Positions 51,421 to 60,672 of a stretch of 64,000 nucleotides of DNA are shown here, in pieces. The notes beneath the pieces were generated by a model that made no database searches, was not told the DNA's origin, and saw nothing but the letters and a program-made list of their open reading frames with translations. Source of the DNA: JANPCX01 sp031431125 (GTDB lineage: Bacteria; Pseudomonadota; Gammaproteobacteria; Burkholderiales; Burkholderiaceae_C). Where the stretch lies: positions 62,001 through 126,000 of the forward strand of contig JANPCX010000061.1 in assembly GCA_031431125.1 (NCBI GenBank), in the 5' to 3' direction. The translations under genes were made by a program, and so were the position numbers. Numbering within the stretch: position 1 is the first letter of the stretch; each line of letters starts with the position of its first letter.

Positions 51421-51631
51421 GGCGGTCTCCTGAAGGTGAATGAAAAACTGGATAGAGCAGAGAAATGGTATGTGCCGGTCCGCGTAGGCACATCCCCCGG
51501 GTGAGGGACAACACAGAAAAATTTTTCTCGACTGCGTCTGTTCAGCAGGGTGCCGTCGTAAGTCCCTGCACAGCCGGAAGAAACAACCCTTCCAACCGCC
51601 ATCCAACGTTCGACTCTTTTTTGGAGCCTCC

Positions 51632-53524
51632 ATGGTCACCGCCGTTGATTTCCCTGAGTGCTACACCGCCATTGACACCGCATCCATCCGTGCAGTCGAT
51701 GTGGACACGGCGGGTCGCCCCGGCCAGATCGAGGTCACGGGCTACACCCGTGGCTGCCTGAGTGTGGTGTTCGAGATTGAGTCCTTGAATGGCGTGGCGC
51801 CCGTGACCGTGCAGGGCAGCCCGCCAGCGGGACGGCGCACGCAGTGGGTGGCATTCACGGTGACGTTCGACCTCGGCCATCAATATGAGGTCTGCGGCCG
51901 TGACATCACCGTCACGGCGCGGTGTGCAGACAATGTCAGCTGCGAACAGAGTGTCACCGTGACCTTGCCCTGCGAGGGTTGCCCCACGGTAGACAGCCTG
52001 TCAGCCACCGCGCTGGGCTGTGAGCAACTCAACACCCGGTTTCGCCTGCGTGCGACGGTGCGTGGCTTTCGTCCGCCCGGTACACGGGTGTTCTGGCAGT
52101 TTGGCGATGGCGCGACCAGCCGCTCTGCCGATATGGAATTGACCGGCACCAACGGCGTCGAGGTGGTTGAAGTCGAGCACAGTTATGCGCGCCCCGGCCC
52201 CTACCGGGCGAGCCTGCAGTTTTCCACCCGCCCCGCTTGCGCGGGTGCGGAGGTGGTGGTGCTGGCCGACGAGTTTCTGGATTGCATTTCTGACACGCCC
52301 AACTGCCCGACACTCACCACCGTCGCCACCCCGGACGCAACGCAAAACTGCGATGACCGCGGCCGCAGAGATGTGACCTTCACGGTCAACGTGATCGCCT
52401 TGCCGGCACCGACATTGGCGTTTTGGGAGTTTGGAGACGGCGACTTCTCAGCCCCCTTCAACCTGCTGCTCGGAGGCAATCCTGACGCATCACACCTCTA
52501 CGATGTCCCCGGCACCTACCAAGCCACGCTGCACATCACCGACTGCCCCTCGCGCTCGCTGACCGTGAACCTCACTGCACCCTGCCCGCCCGACCCACCG
52601 CCGCCCACTCCGCCACCCACCTCAGACTGCCCCGTGGTGCGGTTTTCCGCCACGGTGGCAGACGAATGCGACGCGTCAGGGCGACGTCAAGTCACGCTCA
52701 CCGGCGTGGTTCAGTCTGCCCCCACACCCAAAGCGGCGGTGCTGGACTTTGGCGATGGCTCCCCCCCCCTGGAGGGATTCATCGTCGTCGGTCAGAGTTT
52801 TGCGATTGAGCATGGCTACGTTGCTGGTGCCAGCTACACCGCAAGGCTCACCATTGAAGGCTGTGGCACTCAACAGGTGGTGGTTGATGCCAGTGCCCCA
52901 TGCGCAGAAGTTCCGCCACCGCCGACCCCTCCCCCGCCCAACGAGTCTGGCAACGTGGGCTGTGAGGTGCTGCTGTGGATTGCCCTGGCTTGCATGTTGC
53001 TTGGCTTGGCGCTGCTGGTCGTGGGTTGCGTGTTGGAGCACTTTGAGCCGGTGACGGCCAGCACCTTGATCACGCTGGGTGGCGTGCTGTTCGTCGTGGG
53101 CTGGATACTCTTCGGCCTTTGGTTGTTGTTTTGTGCCGCCGTCACGGCTTGCGCCACCATCCTCGCGGCACGTGCCTTGGTGGGATGGCTGATCGTCGTT
53201 TTCGCTGCAATTGCGCTCGTACTGGGCCTGCTCGGACTGGCTGATGCTTTGCTTTTGCCCTGTGCTTTCCTCGCCTTGGCAGCTGGAGTGAACTGGGGTT
53301 TGGTGCGCGTGATCATCGACGCGATCGCGGAATGGCGTGGGTGCCTGATCCAGAACCCCGGCCGCGCGGCCGCTCGCATGCTTCGCGCCACGCCGCGCAA
53401 CGTGGGGCTGGGCACTGGACTGACACGGGTGACGTCCGCCATGGGCATCAAGCCCTGCGGCGGATGCCGCGCTCGGGCAGCGGCCCTGGACCGGATGACG
53501 CCGGGATTCAAAAGCCCAGACTGA
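51632..53524 (+). CDS. PKD-domain protein with C-terminal membrane helices and CGGC tail
   Basis: 630 residues without a signal peptide. A first beta domain covers about 10-115. Three PKD-like domains follow, each with the FGDG signature at 157-160, 267-270 and 373-376. Pro-rich linkers lie at 318-330 and 427-437. About four hydrophobic helices lie in 444-562. A basic tail ends in TSAMGIKPCGGCRARAAALD (601-620). Fourteen or more cysteines are spread over the beta domains. How the beta domains would be exported is unclear; they may stay in the cytoplasm or use a non-Sec route. I know no function for this arrangement. The upstream gene is divergent. Confidence 0.8.
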   Translation: MVTAVDFPECYTAIDTASIRAVDVDTAGRPGQIEVTGYTRGCLSVVFEIESLNGVAPVTVQGSPPAGRRTQWVAFTVTFDLGHQYEVCGRDITVTARCADNVSCEQSVTVTLPCEGCPTVDSLSATALGCEQLNTRFRLRATVRGFRPPGTRVFWQFGDGATSRSADMELTGTNGVEVVEVEHSYARPGPYRASLQFSTRPACAGAEVVVLADEFLDCISDTPNCPTLTTVATPDATQNCDDRGRRDVTFTVNVIALPAPTLAFWEFGDGDFSAPFNLLLGGNPDASHLYDVPGTYQATLHITDCPSRSLTVNLTAPCPPDPPPPTPPPTSDCPVVRFSATVADECDASGRRQVTLTGVVQSAPTPKAAVLDFGDGSPPLEGFIVVGQSFAIEHGYVAGASYTARLTIEGCGTQQVVVDASAPCAEVPPPPTPPPPNESGNVGCEVLLWIALACMLLGLALLVVGCVLEHFEPVTASTLITLGGVLFVVGWILFGLWLLFCAAVTACATILAARALVGWLIVVFAAIALVLGLLGLADALLLPCAFLALAAGVNWGLVRVIIDAIAEWRGCLIQNPGRAAARMLRATPRNVGLGTGLTRVTSAMGIKPCGGCRARAAALDRMTPGFKSPD

Positions 53525-53667
53525 AAGCGGTTGTCAAGGTGGCTTGTATCGATACGCAGTAGAAGTTCAGTTCAGTCCACTTTTTTTGACCGTTGAACCG
53601 TCTTCAGCAATGCCATCAAAACCATTGAACGCCCGAACACCGATCAACCCAGACACTCCTCTACGCC

Positions 53668-54237
53668 ATGCAACACACCAACGCCCCTCGCGAATCAAAT
53701 CGTTACAGCACCACCGCTGTGTGGCTTCATTGGTTGTTGGCCTTGGCCATCATCGGCAGCTTGGGCGTGGGTTTGTACATGACCAGCCTGCCGTTCTCCC
53801 CCACCCGTTTGAAACTCTTCAACTGGCACAAATGGGCGGGCATGACCATCCTCATCCTGTCGGCGCTGCGCCTGCTGTGGCGTCTCACACACCGGCCACC
53901 GCCAGATCTGCCCATGCCCACATGGCAGCGGCTGGCGGCCCACGCCACCCATTGGGCGCTCTACGCCCTCTTCTTCGCGGTGCCGCTGGCGGGCTGGGCC
54001 TACAGCTCGGCGGCAGGGTTTCCCATCGTGCTGTATGGCTTGTTGCCGCTGCCCGATTGGGTACCGGTGGACCGTGACTTGGCCGAGATCTTGAAAGCTT
54101 GCCACCACTACCTCGCCTATGCCATGGCGGCATTGATCGTGGCCCACATCGCTGCTGCACTGAAACACCACTTTGTTGACCGCGATGGTTTGCTGGACCG
54201 CATGCGCCTTCGTTTGAACAGCCGTTCCACTTCTTGA
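53668..54237 (+). CDS. Cytochrome b561-type membrane protein
   Basis: 189 residues with four membrane helices. Likely haem ligands are His in AVWLHWLLALAI, FNWHKWAGM and CHHYLAYAM, with VAHIAAALKHHF at the end. It belongs to the bacterial cytochrome b561 (CybB/YodB) group, which passes electrons between quinol and partners such as superoxide or YceI-linked factors. It is followed by two YceI-family genes in the same direction, the first after 10 bases, as in the E. coli yceJ-yceI pair. Confidence 0.92.
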   Translation: MQHTNAPRESNRYSTTAVWLHWLLALAIIGSLGVGLYMTSLPFSPTRLKLFNWHKWAGMTILILSALRLLWRLTHRPPPDLPMPTWQRLAAHATHWALYALFFAVPLAGWAYSSAAGFPIVLYGLLPLPDWVPVDRDLAEILKACHHYLAYAMAALIVAHIAAALKHHFVDRDGLLDRMRLRLNSRSTS

Positions 54238-54247
54238 GAGCCACACC

Positions 54248-54832
54248 ATGTCCACGACCCCACTCTTTTCTGCTGCACTGGTCATCGCAATGATCGCTGC
54301 TGCCCTGCCTGTGGCCCAAGCGCAAGCCCAAGCGGCGCTGTTGGTTCCCGCAGGCAGCGAGATCAGTTTCACCACCCGTCAAATGGGCGTGCCCGTCGAG
54401 GGCAAGTTTGGCAAGTTCAGCGCCAGCATCAGCCTCGACCCCAAAGCGCCACAAAGCGGCAACGTGGGTTTCAGCATCGACACAGGCAGTGCGCGATTTG
54501 GCAGCGCTGAACTGGATGCCGAAGTGCCCAAGGCCACTTGGTTGAATGTGGTGAAGTTTCCGCAGGCCAACTTCCAATCAACCTCCATCAAGGCAGCGGG
54601 GCCAGGCAAGTTTGAAGTCATCGGCAAGCTCAACATCAAGGGCACGGTGCGTGATGTGGTGGTACCGGTTCAGCTGACGCAAACCGGAGCCAACAGCACT
54701 GCCACCGGCACCTTCACCATCAAACGACTGGAATTCAAAGTGGGCGAGGCCGAGTGGGCCGATACCTCTTTGTTGGCCAACGACGTGTCCATCAAATTCA
54801 AGCTGCAATTGGCGGGTATAGGCCCGCACTAA
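54248..54832 (+). CDS. YceI-family periplasmic protein (first copy)
   Basis: 194 residues with a signal peptide ending near AQAQA. The mature part is a lipocalin-like YceI barrel: SEISFTTRQMGVPVEGKFGK at the start, DTGSARFGSAELDAEVPK in the middle and VSIKFKLQLAG at the end. YceI barrels bind polyisoprenoid-type ligands. It lacks the HxxxxW-like opening seen in the second copy, so the two are not recent duplicates. It lies in one operon with the cytochrome. Confidence 0.9.
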   Translation: MSTTPLFSAALVIAMIAAALPVAQAQAQAALLVPAGSEISFTTRQMGVPVEGKFGKFSASISLDPKAPQSGNVGFSIDTGSARFGSAELDAEVPKATWLNVVKFPQANFQSTSIKAAGPGKFEVIGKLNIKGTVRDVVVPVQLTQTGANSTATGTFTIKRLEFKVGEAEWADTSLLANDVSIKFKLQLAGIGPH

Positions 54833-54874
54833 CAGCCCCGAATTTTTCCAACCCACCAAACCAGGAGTTCAACG

Positions 54875-55468
54875 ATGTACAGAACCACCACAACCACCCT
54901 CGGCGCCATGTTGACCGGTCTTTTCTTAGGCCTGGGTGCGACCAGCCTCGCCCATGCGCAAGCCACCACCTACAACATTGATCCCAGCCACACCTTTGTG
55001 ACCTGGGAGGCCATGCACTTTGGCACCAGCACCAGCCGCGGCCGCTTCGACAAAAAAGAGGGCAGCATTCAAATTGACCGCGCCGCCAAGACCGGGCGCA
55101 TTGACGTCAGCATCGACGTCACCTCCCTCAGCACGGGCTTAGCACCATTTGACAAACACTTGCAAAGCAAAGACTTCTTCGACACGGCCAACCATCCCAC
55201 GGCGCGCTTCGTCTCGGACCGCGTTGTCTTCGACGGGAACAAAGTGCAATCGGCGTCCGGCCAGTTGACCCTGCTTGGAAAAACGTTGCCCGTTACCGTC
55301 AATGCCCTGCGTTTCAACTGCTACGACCACCCTTTTCTCAAACGTGAGGTCTGCGGTGGTGACTTTGAAACGACTGTGCAGCGCAGCCTGTGGGGCATGA
55401 CCTACGGGCTTCCAGGCATTCCGGACAACATCAAGTTGGTGATCCAAGTGGAAGCGGTGAAGCAGTAA
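54875..55468 (+). CDS. YceI-family periplasmic protein (second copy)
   Basis: 197 residues with a signal peptide ending near AHAQA. The classic YceI opening YNIDPSHTFVTWEAMHFGTS is present, with FDKHLQSKDFFDTANHPTAR and a Cys pair (NCYDHPFLKREVCGGDFET). The end is WGMTYGLPGIPDNIKLVIQV. This copy is closer to E. coli YceI than the first. AGGAG precedes the ATG. It is the last gene of the cytochrome/YceI operon and converges on the gene at 55526. Confidence 0.93.
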   Translation: MYRTTTTTLGAMLTGLFLGLGATSLAHAQATTYNIDPSHTFVTWEAMHFGTSTSRGRFDKKEGSIQIDRAAKTGRIDVSIDVTSLSTGLAPFDKHLQSKDFFDTANHPTARFVSDRVVFDGNKVQSASGQLTLLGKTLPVTVNALRFNCYDHPFLKREVCGGDFETTVQRSLWGMTYGLPGIPDNIKLVIQVEAVKQ

Positions 55469-55525
55469 GTGTTTCAAAAGGGTGGGCGCAGCTGTCCCAA
55501 AGATGACGTGCTCCCACCACACCAC

Positions 55526-57055
55526 TCACCAAGGCAGCGGTTTCGTCATATCCGCCAGGAAAATCCATCGCGCCGAATCCCACAGCGGGCTGTCACCAAT
55601 GCGCTGAGGATCGACCGTGCCGGGTTTGATCTCGTACCGCTCCAGCATTCCCGAATAGCTGCTGGCCCACAGCGTCTTGCCGTCGGGGGAAAAATCGATC
55701 GCCTTGACTGAACCGCCCACGTGGTGGCGCCACTGATGTTCACCGGCATGGTTGACACAGTGGATGTAGCCACTGCCTCCCAAATACACACCCTTGGCAT
55801 CGTGGGTTGAGGAGTAAACACGCAGAACCGAGTCCATCAACCGTGTCTTCAGTTCCACCGGCTTGCCATCGACGGAGGCAGACGAACCGTTCAGTCGGAC
55901 CACTTGCGCTGCCACGGTGAATCCGTTGTAGAAGTGGCAGTCATTGAACCAAACATGCTTTGATTGCTGATCGAAAACAGCATGGTGGGGGTAGTTCTCG
56001 GCTGGCACGTTGGCGATCAAGTCGCCCTGCGCATTGAGCAACAAATGATCACTGTCCTGGTCGCCCAAGGCGATGTACTTCTCGTCCGGCGACAGCGCCA
56101 CATGCAACATCGACAGCGAAGGCACCGTCACGGGCTCACCCTCAGCAGCTTCCATGGCACTGGCCTGGGGGTGCAAGCGTCGGGTCGAGAAAGCCGTCGG
56201 GCCATTTTTTTGCACCAGGTAGACACCGGTCTCATTGGCCAGAATCAACCGCTTTGCGTCGTTGAAGGGAATGAGTACATCGGCTCCCTTGAGCGCTTTG
56301 TGATCGGGGTTCGGCAATAAGCCCGGCACACTCTGTTGCGCCACCGGGTACGGAAAAAAGGACATCGTCGGTTGCGACCAACCGCGACGAAGCTCGATGC
56401 CACGGGTTGTCGCAAAGGCCCAAGACTGACGATCGTGGCTGCGCCCAATGCAATGCACCGATGGATCGAAACGCCATTGCCCGGCGTCCAGAGCCCCCAG
56501 CAAACGCCTGGAACCGCGAAATTTTTTGACGACAACCAGGCAGCCGTCGGTCGACGTCGCAAAACACTGCTCGACGCTGCAAACATCCTTCTGGTGGCGC
56601 TCAATGAGTGCCGAGTGGGAAAACGGAAAATCAACCCGCCACTGCGCGACTTGTTCGGCCGTGGCTGAGCTCGTCCATGTTCTTGCAAATCTCATCACCG
56701 CTGCGGCATGCCGATCGCGTGGATCGCTGGTCGGCGCTTTGGGTTGTTTTGGCCTGAGCCCTGCATCAATCGCCGCTTGCCAGGCGTCCATGGCGCGGTG
56801 ATATCGATTCACCTCCCGCACATGGGCTTGGCCGGATTGACGCCACTGCGGTCCAAGCAGCGCATTCAAAGAAGCCCTGGCTTGATCGAAGGACAAGGCT
56901 GGTGCCTGCTGCGCGGCGAAAGCAGTCCGAGCAGCAGCAGATGCAACAACACAGCCACCGACCACTGCTTGCAGCACAACGCGTCGGCGCAATCCACTGT
57001 CGTTGGAATCCGTACGCGGCAGCGTCACGCTCTTCAGACTGACTTCAGGAATCAT
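55526..57055 (-). CDS. Exported beta-propeller-like protein of unknown function
   Basis: 509 residues. The N-terminus SGLRRRVVLQAVVGGCVVAS resembles a Tat or Sec signal ending near AFAAQQ. A helical region runs to about 150. WD40- or YVTN-like repeats follow: LHVALSPDEKYIALGDQDSD and SVKAIDFSPDGKTLWASSYS. I do not recognise a family. The start overlaps the TPR gene's stop by four bases (ATGA), so the two are translated together and probably work together in the envelope. Confidence 0.75.
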   Translation of the reverse strand: MIPEVSLKSVTLPRTDSNDSGLRRRVVLQAVVGGCVVASAAARTAFAAQQAPALSFDQARASLNALLGPQWRQSGQAHVREVNRYHRAMDAWQAAIDAGLRPKQPKAPTSDPRDRHAAAVMRFARTWTSSATAEQVAQWRVDFPFSHSALIERHQKDVCSVEQCFATSTDGCLVVVKKFRGSRRLLGALDAGQWRFDPSVHCIGRSHDRQSWAFATTRGIELRRGWSQPTMSFFPYPVAQQSVPGLLPNPDHKALKGADVLIPFNDAKRLILANETGVYLVQKNGPTAFSTRRLHPQASAMEAAEGEPVTVPSLSMLHVALSPDEKYIALGDQDSDHLLLNAQGDLIANVPAENYPHHAVFDQQSKHVWFNDCHFYNGFTVAAQVVRLNGSSASVDGKPVELKTRLMDSVLRVYSSTHDAKGVYLGGSGYIHCVNHAGEHQWRHHVGGSVKAIDFSPDGKTLWASSYSGMLERYEIKPGTVDPQRIGDSPLWDSARWIFLADMTKPLPW

Positions 57056-58155
57056 GACTTTTCCGCCTCTATACCTGCCAAACGCTTTCGCATGCGTTGC
57101 TCGGCATCTTGGTTTTCCTGGGCTTGATAGATCTCGATGAGCAGTTCAATCGAATTCACGGTGTAGGGGTGAGAAACACCATTGCTCGCCTCACCGGCGT
57201 GCAAAGCCTTCTCTGCATGGTGCTGTGCGGAATTCAATTTTTTTTGATCCAGGTACAAACGACCCAGGTTGTGGTGACTCTGTGCCACAGACGCACTGAT
57301 CTCACCGCTTTGCTCCGAGCGTATCTGCAAAGACAGCTCAAACATTTCCAGAGCCTCGCTCCATTTCTCCTGGTAGTACAACAAGATGCCCACGTTGTTC
57401 AGCAAGTCTGCCTTGGAACTCAAAGACAACTCCTGGTTGTTTTCAGTCAATTCAGTCGCTTGCTGAAAGACCCGTTCAGCATCTTCCAATTTCCTTTGAT
57501 TCGCATACAGCAAACCCAAGCGAGTGAGCGACTCCACCACCTCGGGGTGGTTTGCGGTTTTTTCTTTGCGCAAATGCTCTAGCAGCAGCACCTCAACACC
57601 CAAGCCGAGTTGGTAGTCTGCGAGATCACGAAAAAGACGCGCCAAATGAACCGCGGTCGTGAAGTACTCCGGTGCCAGAGGTGTTTCGTTCAGGCGGTAG
57701 GCATAGGCCTCTTCATACAACTTGACCGCCTTCTCGAAATGACCCGCCTCGTTGTGCAGCTGGGCCAAGGCTTCCGTCGTAAAAACCGCTACCGCTTGGG
57801 CTTGCGCGGTGCCACCAAACTCCAAGGCCTTTTGGTAGTGGTACTGCGCTTGTTCAGGTTGAGATAGATCATGGTGAATCACGCCGAGCAGGTGGTGGAT
57901 GCGCAGCTGGAACAGTCCCTCGTCATGTCCCTGGTCTGACCACCACAAAGCCGATTCAGCCAGGGACAGTGCCTTGTCGTACCGCGCTTTTTCGTGGTGT
58001 TCCGCTGCCACGTCATAAAGAAGCTCGGACAGCACGGACTTGAACATTGATTGAACGGCTGGCCACGAAAAAAGCACCGCGCCCGCAAGAAAAAGCGCCG
58101 CGACACACCAGCGAAACGACCGCAACACCGTTGGCTGAAGATTGCTCATTTTCAT
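57052..58155 (-). CDS. TPR-repeat protein with N-terminal membrane anchor
   Basis: 367 residues. A single membrane segment (FRWCVAALFLAGAVLFSWPA) is followed by about seven TPR units, for example ALAQLHNEAGHFEKAVKLYE and LLNNVGILLYYQEKWSEALE. The repeats would face the periplasm. No ribosome site is obvious; ATG 58155 or 58149 is likely. It is the first gene of a two-gene operon with the propeller-like protein. In the 282 bases upstream I see no gene; a protein-like open stretch without a start (about 58270-58425, plus strand) may be a remnant. Confidence 0.8.
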   Translation of the reverse strand: MKMSNLQPTVLRSFRWCVAALFLAGAVLFSWPAVQSMFKSVLSELLYDVAAEHHEKARYDKALSLAESALWWSDQGHDEGLFQLRIHHLLGVIHHDLSQPEQAQYHYQKALEFGGTAQAQAVAVFTTEALAQLHNEAGHFEKAVKLYEEAYAYRLNETPLAPEYFTTAVHLARLFRDLADYQLGLGVEVLLLEHLRKEKTANHPEVVESLTRLGLLYANQRKLEDAERVFQQATELTENNQELSLSSKADLLNNVGILLYYQEKWSEALEMFELSLQIRSEQSGEISASVAQSHHNLGRLYLDQKKLNSAQHHAEKALHAGEASNGVSHPYTVNSIELLIEIYQAQENQDAEQRMRKRLAGIEAEKS

Positions 58156-58437
58156 GAATCGACCAAGAGCAAAACGTTGACTGAAAACGCAACCCGAGAA
58201 AACACTACCTTCGACCATTCCTGAACACCAATTACCCGGCGATTGTCTTCGATGGCATCACCGCCACCTTGAGATGGTCCGAGGTCAGGCACTGTCGCAT
58301 GGGTGCGTAGCGCTCGGATCAATTTGGATTTAGTGCTCGAAGCAGCCCAAGCAAACATTCATGCGGTGTTGCGGGACATAGGGGAGCGCCCTGGTGAAAT
58401 ATTCGGGCCAGTGTCGTGAGTCCAGCGCGCACCACTC

Positions 58438-59325
58438 TCAGCGGGCAAGCTGCTCACCCAAGTAGTCAATAAAAACACGCACCTTGGGCGACAAATGCCG
58501 ATTCGAGGGCCAAAGCGCATTGAATTGGCCGCCTCCGATGAGGTGCCCATCAAGCAAGCTCACCAGCTGCCCCTTGGACAATGCTTCACGCACCAGAAAA
58601 TCTGGCACGCAGGCGATGCCCAGATCAAGCAAGCTGGCGCCCAACACCGCTTCGATGTTGTTGCAGGCAAGCGCCGTACGCGGAGCAACCCAGGCTGCGG
58701 GCGCCACCGACCGCAGCGGCCAATCCAGCAACTTCCCAGAATTGGGATGACGAAAGCGGATCGCCGCATGCTGCGCCAAATCGCGCGGCACAAGAGGCGT
58801 CCCGCAACGTTTCACGTAGGCCGGAGAAGCGCACAACAGCAGCCGAAAATCTTGCAGTGGCCTCGAAATCAGGCTTGAGTCCGACAGCTCACCGCTACGG
58901 ATCGCCAGATCGATGCCTTCGTCAATCAAATCCAGGCTGCGGTCGCTGAAGACGATGTCGACCTCAATCTCCGGATAGCGTTCGAGAAAGCCCGGAAGCA
59001 GCGGCACTAAAAAATGGTGTCCAACGATCGGGGCACTGATGCGCAGGCGGCCGCTTGGCGCTATTCTGGCTGACGAGACCATCGCTTGCGCATCTTCCAG
59101 GTCTGCCACGATCTGCTTGCAACGTTCGTGGAACAACCGTCCCTCGTCGGTCAGTTGAACACGTCGGGTGGTGCGCTGGAGGAGGCGCACGCCAAGCTCT
59201 TGTTCCAACCGGGCCACGGCTTTTCCCACCGCAGAGGACGTCATCCCAAGCGCGCGACCAGCCGCCACAAAGCTGCCCAGATCCGCCGCTTTCACAAAAA
59301 CCATCAACCCGCCAAATTTGTCCAT
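58438..59325 (-). CDS. LysR-family transcriptional regulator
   Basis: 295 residues. The N-terminal helix-turn-helix is GSFVAAGRALGMTSSAVGKA then VARLEQELGVRLLQRTTRRV. The effector domain follows, with ISAPIVGHHFLVPLLPGFLE at its start. It belongs to the large subgroup that includes DsdC/AaeR-type single regulators; the ligand is unknown. The ATG at 59325 is chosen; the codon before it is TTG. It is divergent from the permease gene and a possible operator lies between. Confidence 0.92.
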   Translation of the reverse strand: MDKFGGLMVFVKAADLGSFVAAGRALGMTSSAVGKAVARLEQELGVRLLQRTTRRVQLTDEGRLFHERCKQIVADLEDAQAMVSSARIAPSGRLRISAPIVGHHFLVPLLPGFLERYPEIEVDIVFSDRSLDLIDEGIDLAIRSGELSDSSLISRPLQDFRLLLCASPAYVKRCGTPLVPRDLAQHAAIRFRHPNSGKLLDWPLRSVAPAAWVAPRTALACNNIEAVLGASLLDLGIACVPDFLVREALSKGQLVSLLDGHLIGGGQFNALWPSNRHLSPKVRVFIDYLGEQLAR

Positions 59326-59386
59326 CAACAGCCAGCGTCTATTGCGGCAATTTCTTCCGTTGTGACCGGAACGATTGACTGCGTGT

Positions 59387-59400
59387 GATTCATCTGAATC
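59387..59400. promoter_or_regulatory. Possible LysR-type operator
   Basis: GATTCA-TC-TGAATC, two 6-bp arms, 62 bases upstream of the lysR start in the divergent gap. Dyads of this type are usual LysR sites. Not tested otherwise. Confidence 0.35.
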
Positions 59401-59580
59401 AGTCTAACCTTGTCTCACAGCATTTTTGAGTCATCCCACCGGCGGGGTATTCCCGAAAGAAGTCCTTGCCATGGCCACACCACCGACCCAGCGTTTCGCA
59501 CGTGCGCGGTGGTGTTCTTGGCTGCACGAGCCTCACGTCGCGGCAAACCACTTGATCCCGAACCACCCGAAGAGAAAATC

Positions 59581-60672
59581 ATGAAAAACACCCGTCGCCT
59601 GCTGACCTGCACCGTCGTGGTAGCCGTGTTGATCTTGCTGCCCTTCCCACTTCAAGCCTTGGGCACGCATTGGGTTCGCATCGCCGACACTTGCTTGTTG
59701 TACGTCATGCTGGCACTCGGAATGAATGTGGTGGTGGGATACGCGGGGTTGTTGGACCTGGGTTTTGTCGCCTTCTATGCGGTCGGTGCCTATTTGTTCG
59801 CACTGCTGGCTTCACCCCATCTCACTGAACAATTTGCCTGGATCGTCGCGCTGTGGCCAGGCGGTTTGCACGCGCCCTGGTGGGTCACCTTGCCGCTGGC
59901 GGCCCTGCTGGCCGCCGTTCTTGGCCTCTTGATTGGGGCGCCGACACTGAAACTACGCGGCGACTACTTGGCCATGGTGACTTTGGGATTCGGCGAGATC
60001 GTGCGGATCTGGATCAACAACCTGGGTCACCCCGTCAACATCACCAACGGTGCCAAAGGCCTGGCTCAAATCGATTCAATTCGATTGTTCGGCGTCGACC
60101 TCGGCAAGCCACTGACCGTCGGTGGCCACCAGATCGCATCGGTCAGTTTGTACTACTGGCTTTTCTTGACGCTGGCGGCGTTGATGGTGCTCGTCTGTCA
60201 CCGTCTGCAAAACTCGACGATTGGTCGTGCCTGGATGGCCATCCGCGATGACGAAATCGCTGCGCGGGCCATGGGCATCCACACCAGCCGACTGAAGCTG
60301 CTTGCGTTCGCGATCGGGGCGAGTTTTGGTGGCGTGTCGGGAACCCTGTTTGCGACTTTCCAGGGTTTCGTATCACCCGAAGCCTTCGGTCTGCACGAGT
60401 CGGTGATGATTGTTGCCATGGTGGTGCTTGGCGGCATGGGGCACTTGCGGGGGGTGATCATGGGCGCAGTGGCGTTGACTGCACTCCCGGAGATACTTCG
60501 GTATGTGACCGGCCCGCTGCAAACCCTGACTGACGGTCGGCTCGATGCAGGGATCTTGCGCCCTTTGCTGATCGCGCTGGCCATGATAGGCGTCATGTTG
60601 TGGCGTCCACGCGGACTTTGGCCATCGCCCGATATGACAGTCGATTTGACACGACGCGAATCCACCCCATGA
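59581..60672 (+). CDS. Branched-chain amino-acid type ABC permease (LivM-like)
   Basis: 363 residues with about nine membrane helices. LivM signatures: MLALGMNVVVGYAGLLDLGF, KLRGDYLAMVTLGFGEIVRI and IRDDEIAARAMGIHTSRLKL. LivM pairs with LivH, two ATPases and a binding protein, none of which are encoded here, so this is a stray permease or one that borrows partners. A ribosome site is weak. The frame stays open 170 bases upstream, with sequence that is not LivM-like. The GNAT gene overlaps its stop. Confidence 0.88.
   Translation: MKNTRRLLTCTVVVAVLILLPFPLQALGTHWVRIADTCLLYVMLALGMNVVVGYAGLLDLGFVAFYAVGAYLFALLASPHLTEQFAWIVALWPGGLHAPWWVTLPLAALLAAVLGLLIGAPTLKLRGDYLAMVTLGFGEIVRIWINNLGHPVNITNGAKGLAQIDSIRLFGVDLGKPLTVGGHQIASVSLYYWLFLTLAALMVLVCHRLQNSTIGRAWMAIRDDEIAARAMGIHTSRLKLLAFAIGASFGGVSGTLFATFQGFVSPEAFGLHESVMIVAMVVLGGMGHLRGVIMGAVALTALPEILRYVTGPLQTLTDGRLDAGILRPLLIALAMIGVMLWRPRGLWPSPDMTVDLTRRESTP

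Noticed and set aside
58270..58425. Rightward protein-like stretch ending GERPGEIFGPVS
   Set aside because: Open for about 50 codons with no start codon or ribosome site; possibly a remnant but too short to name.
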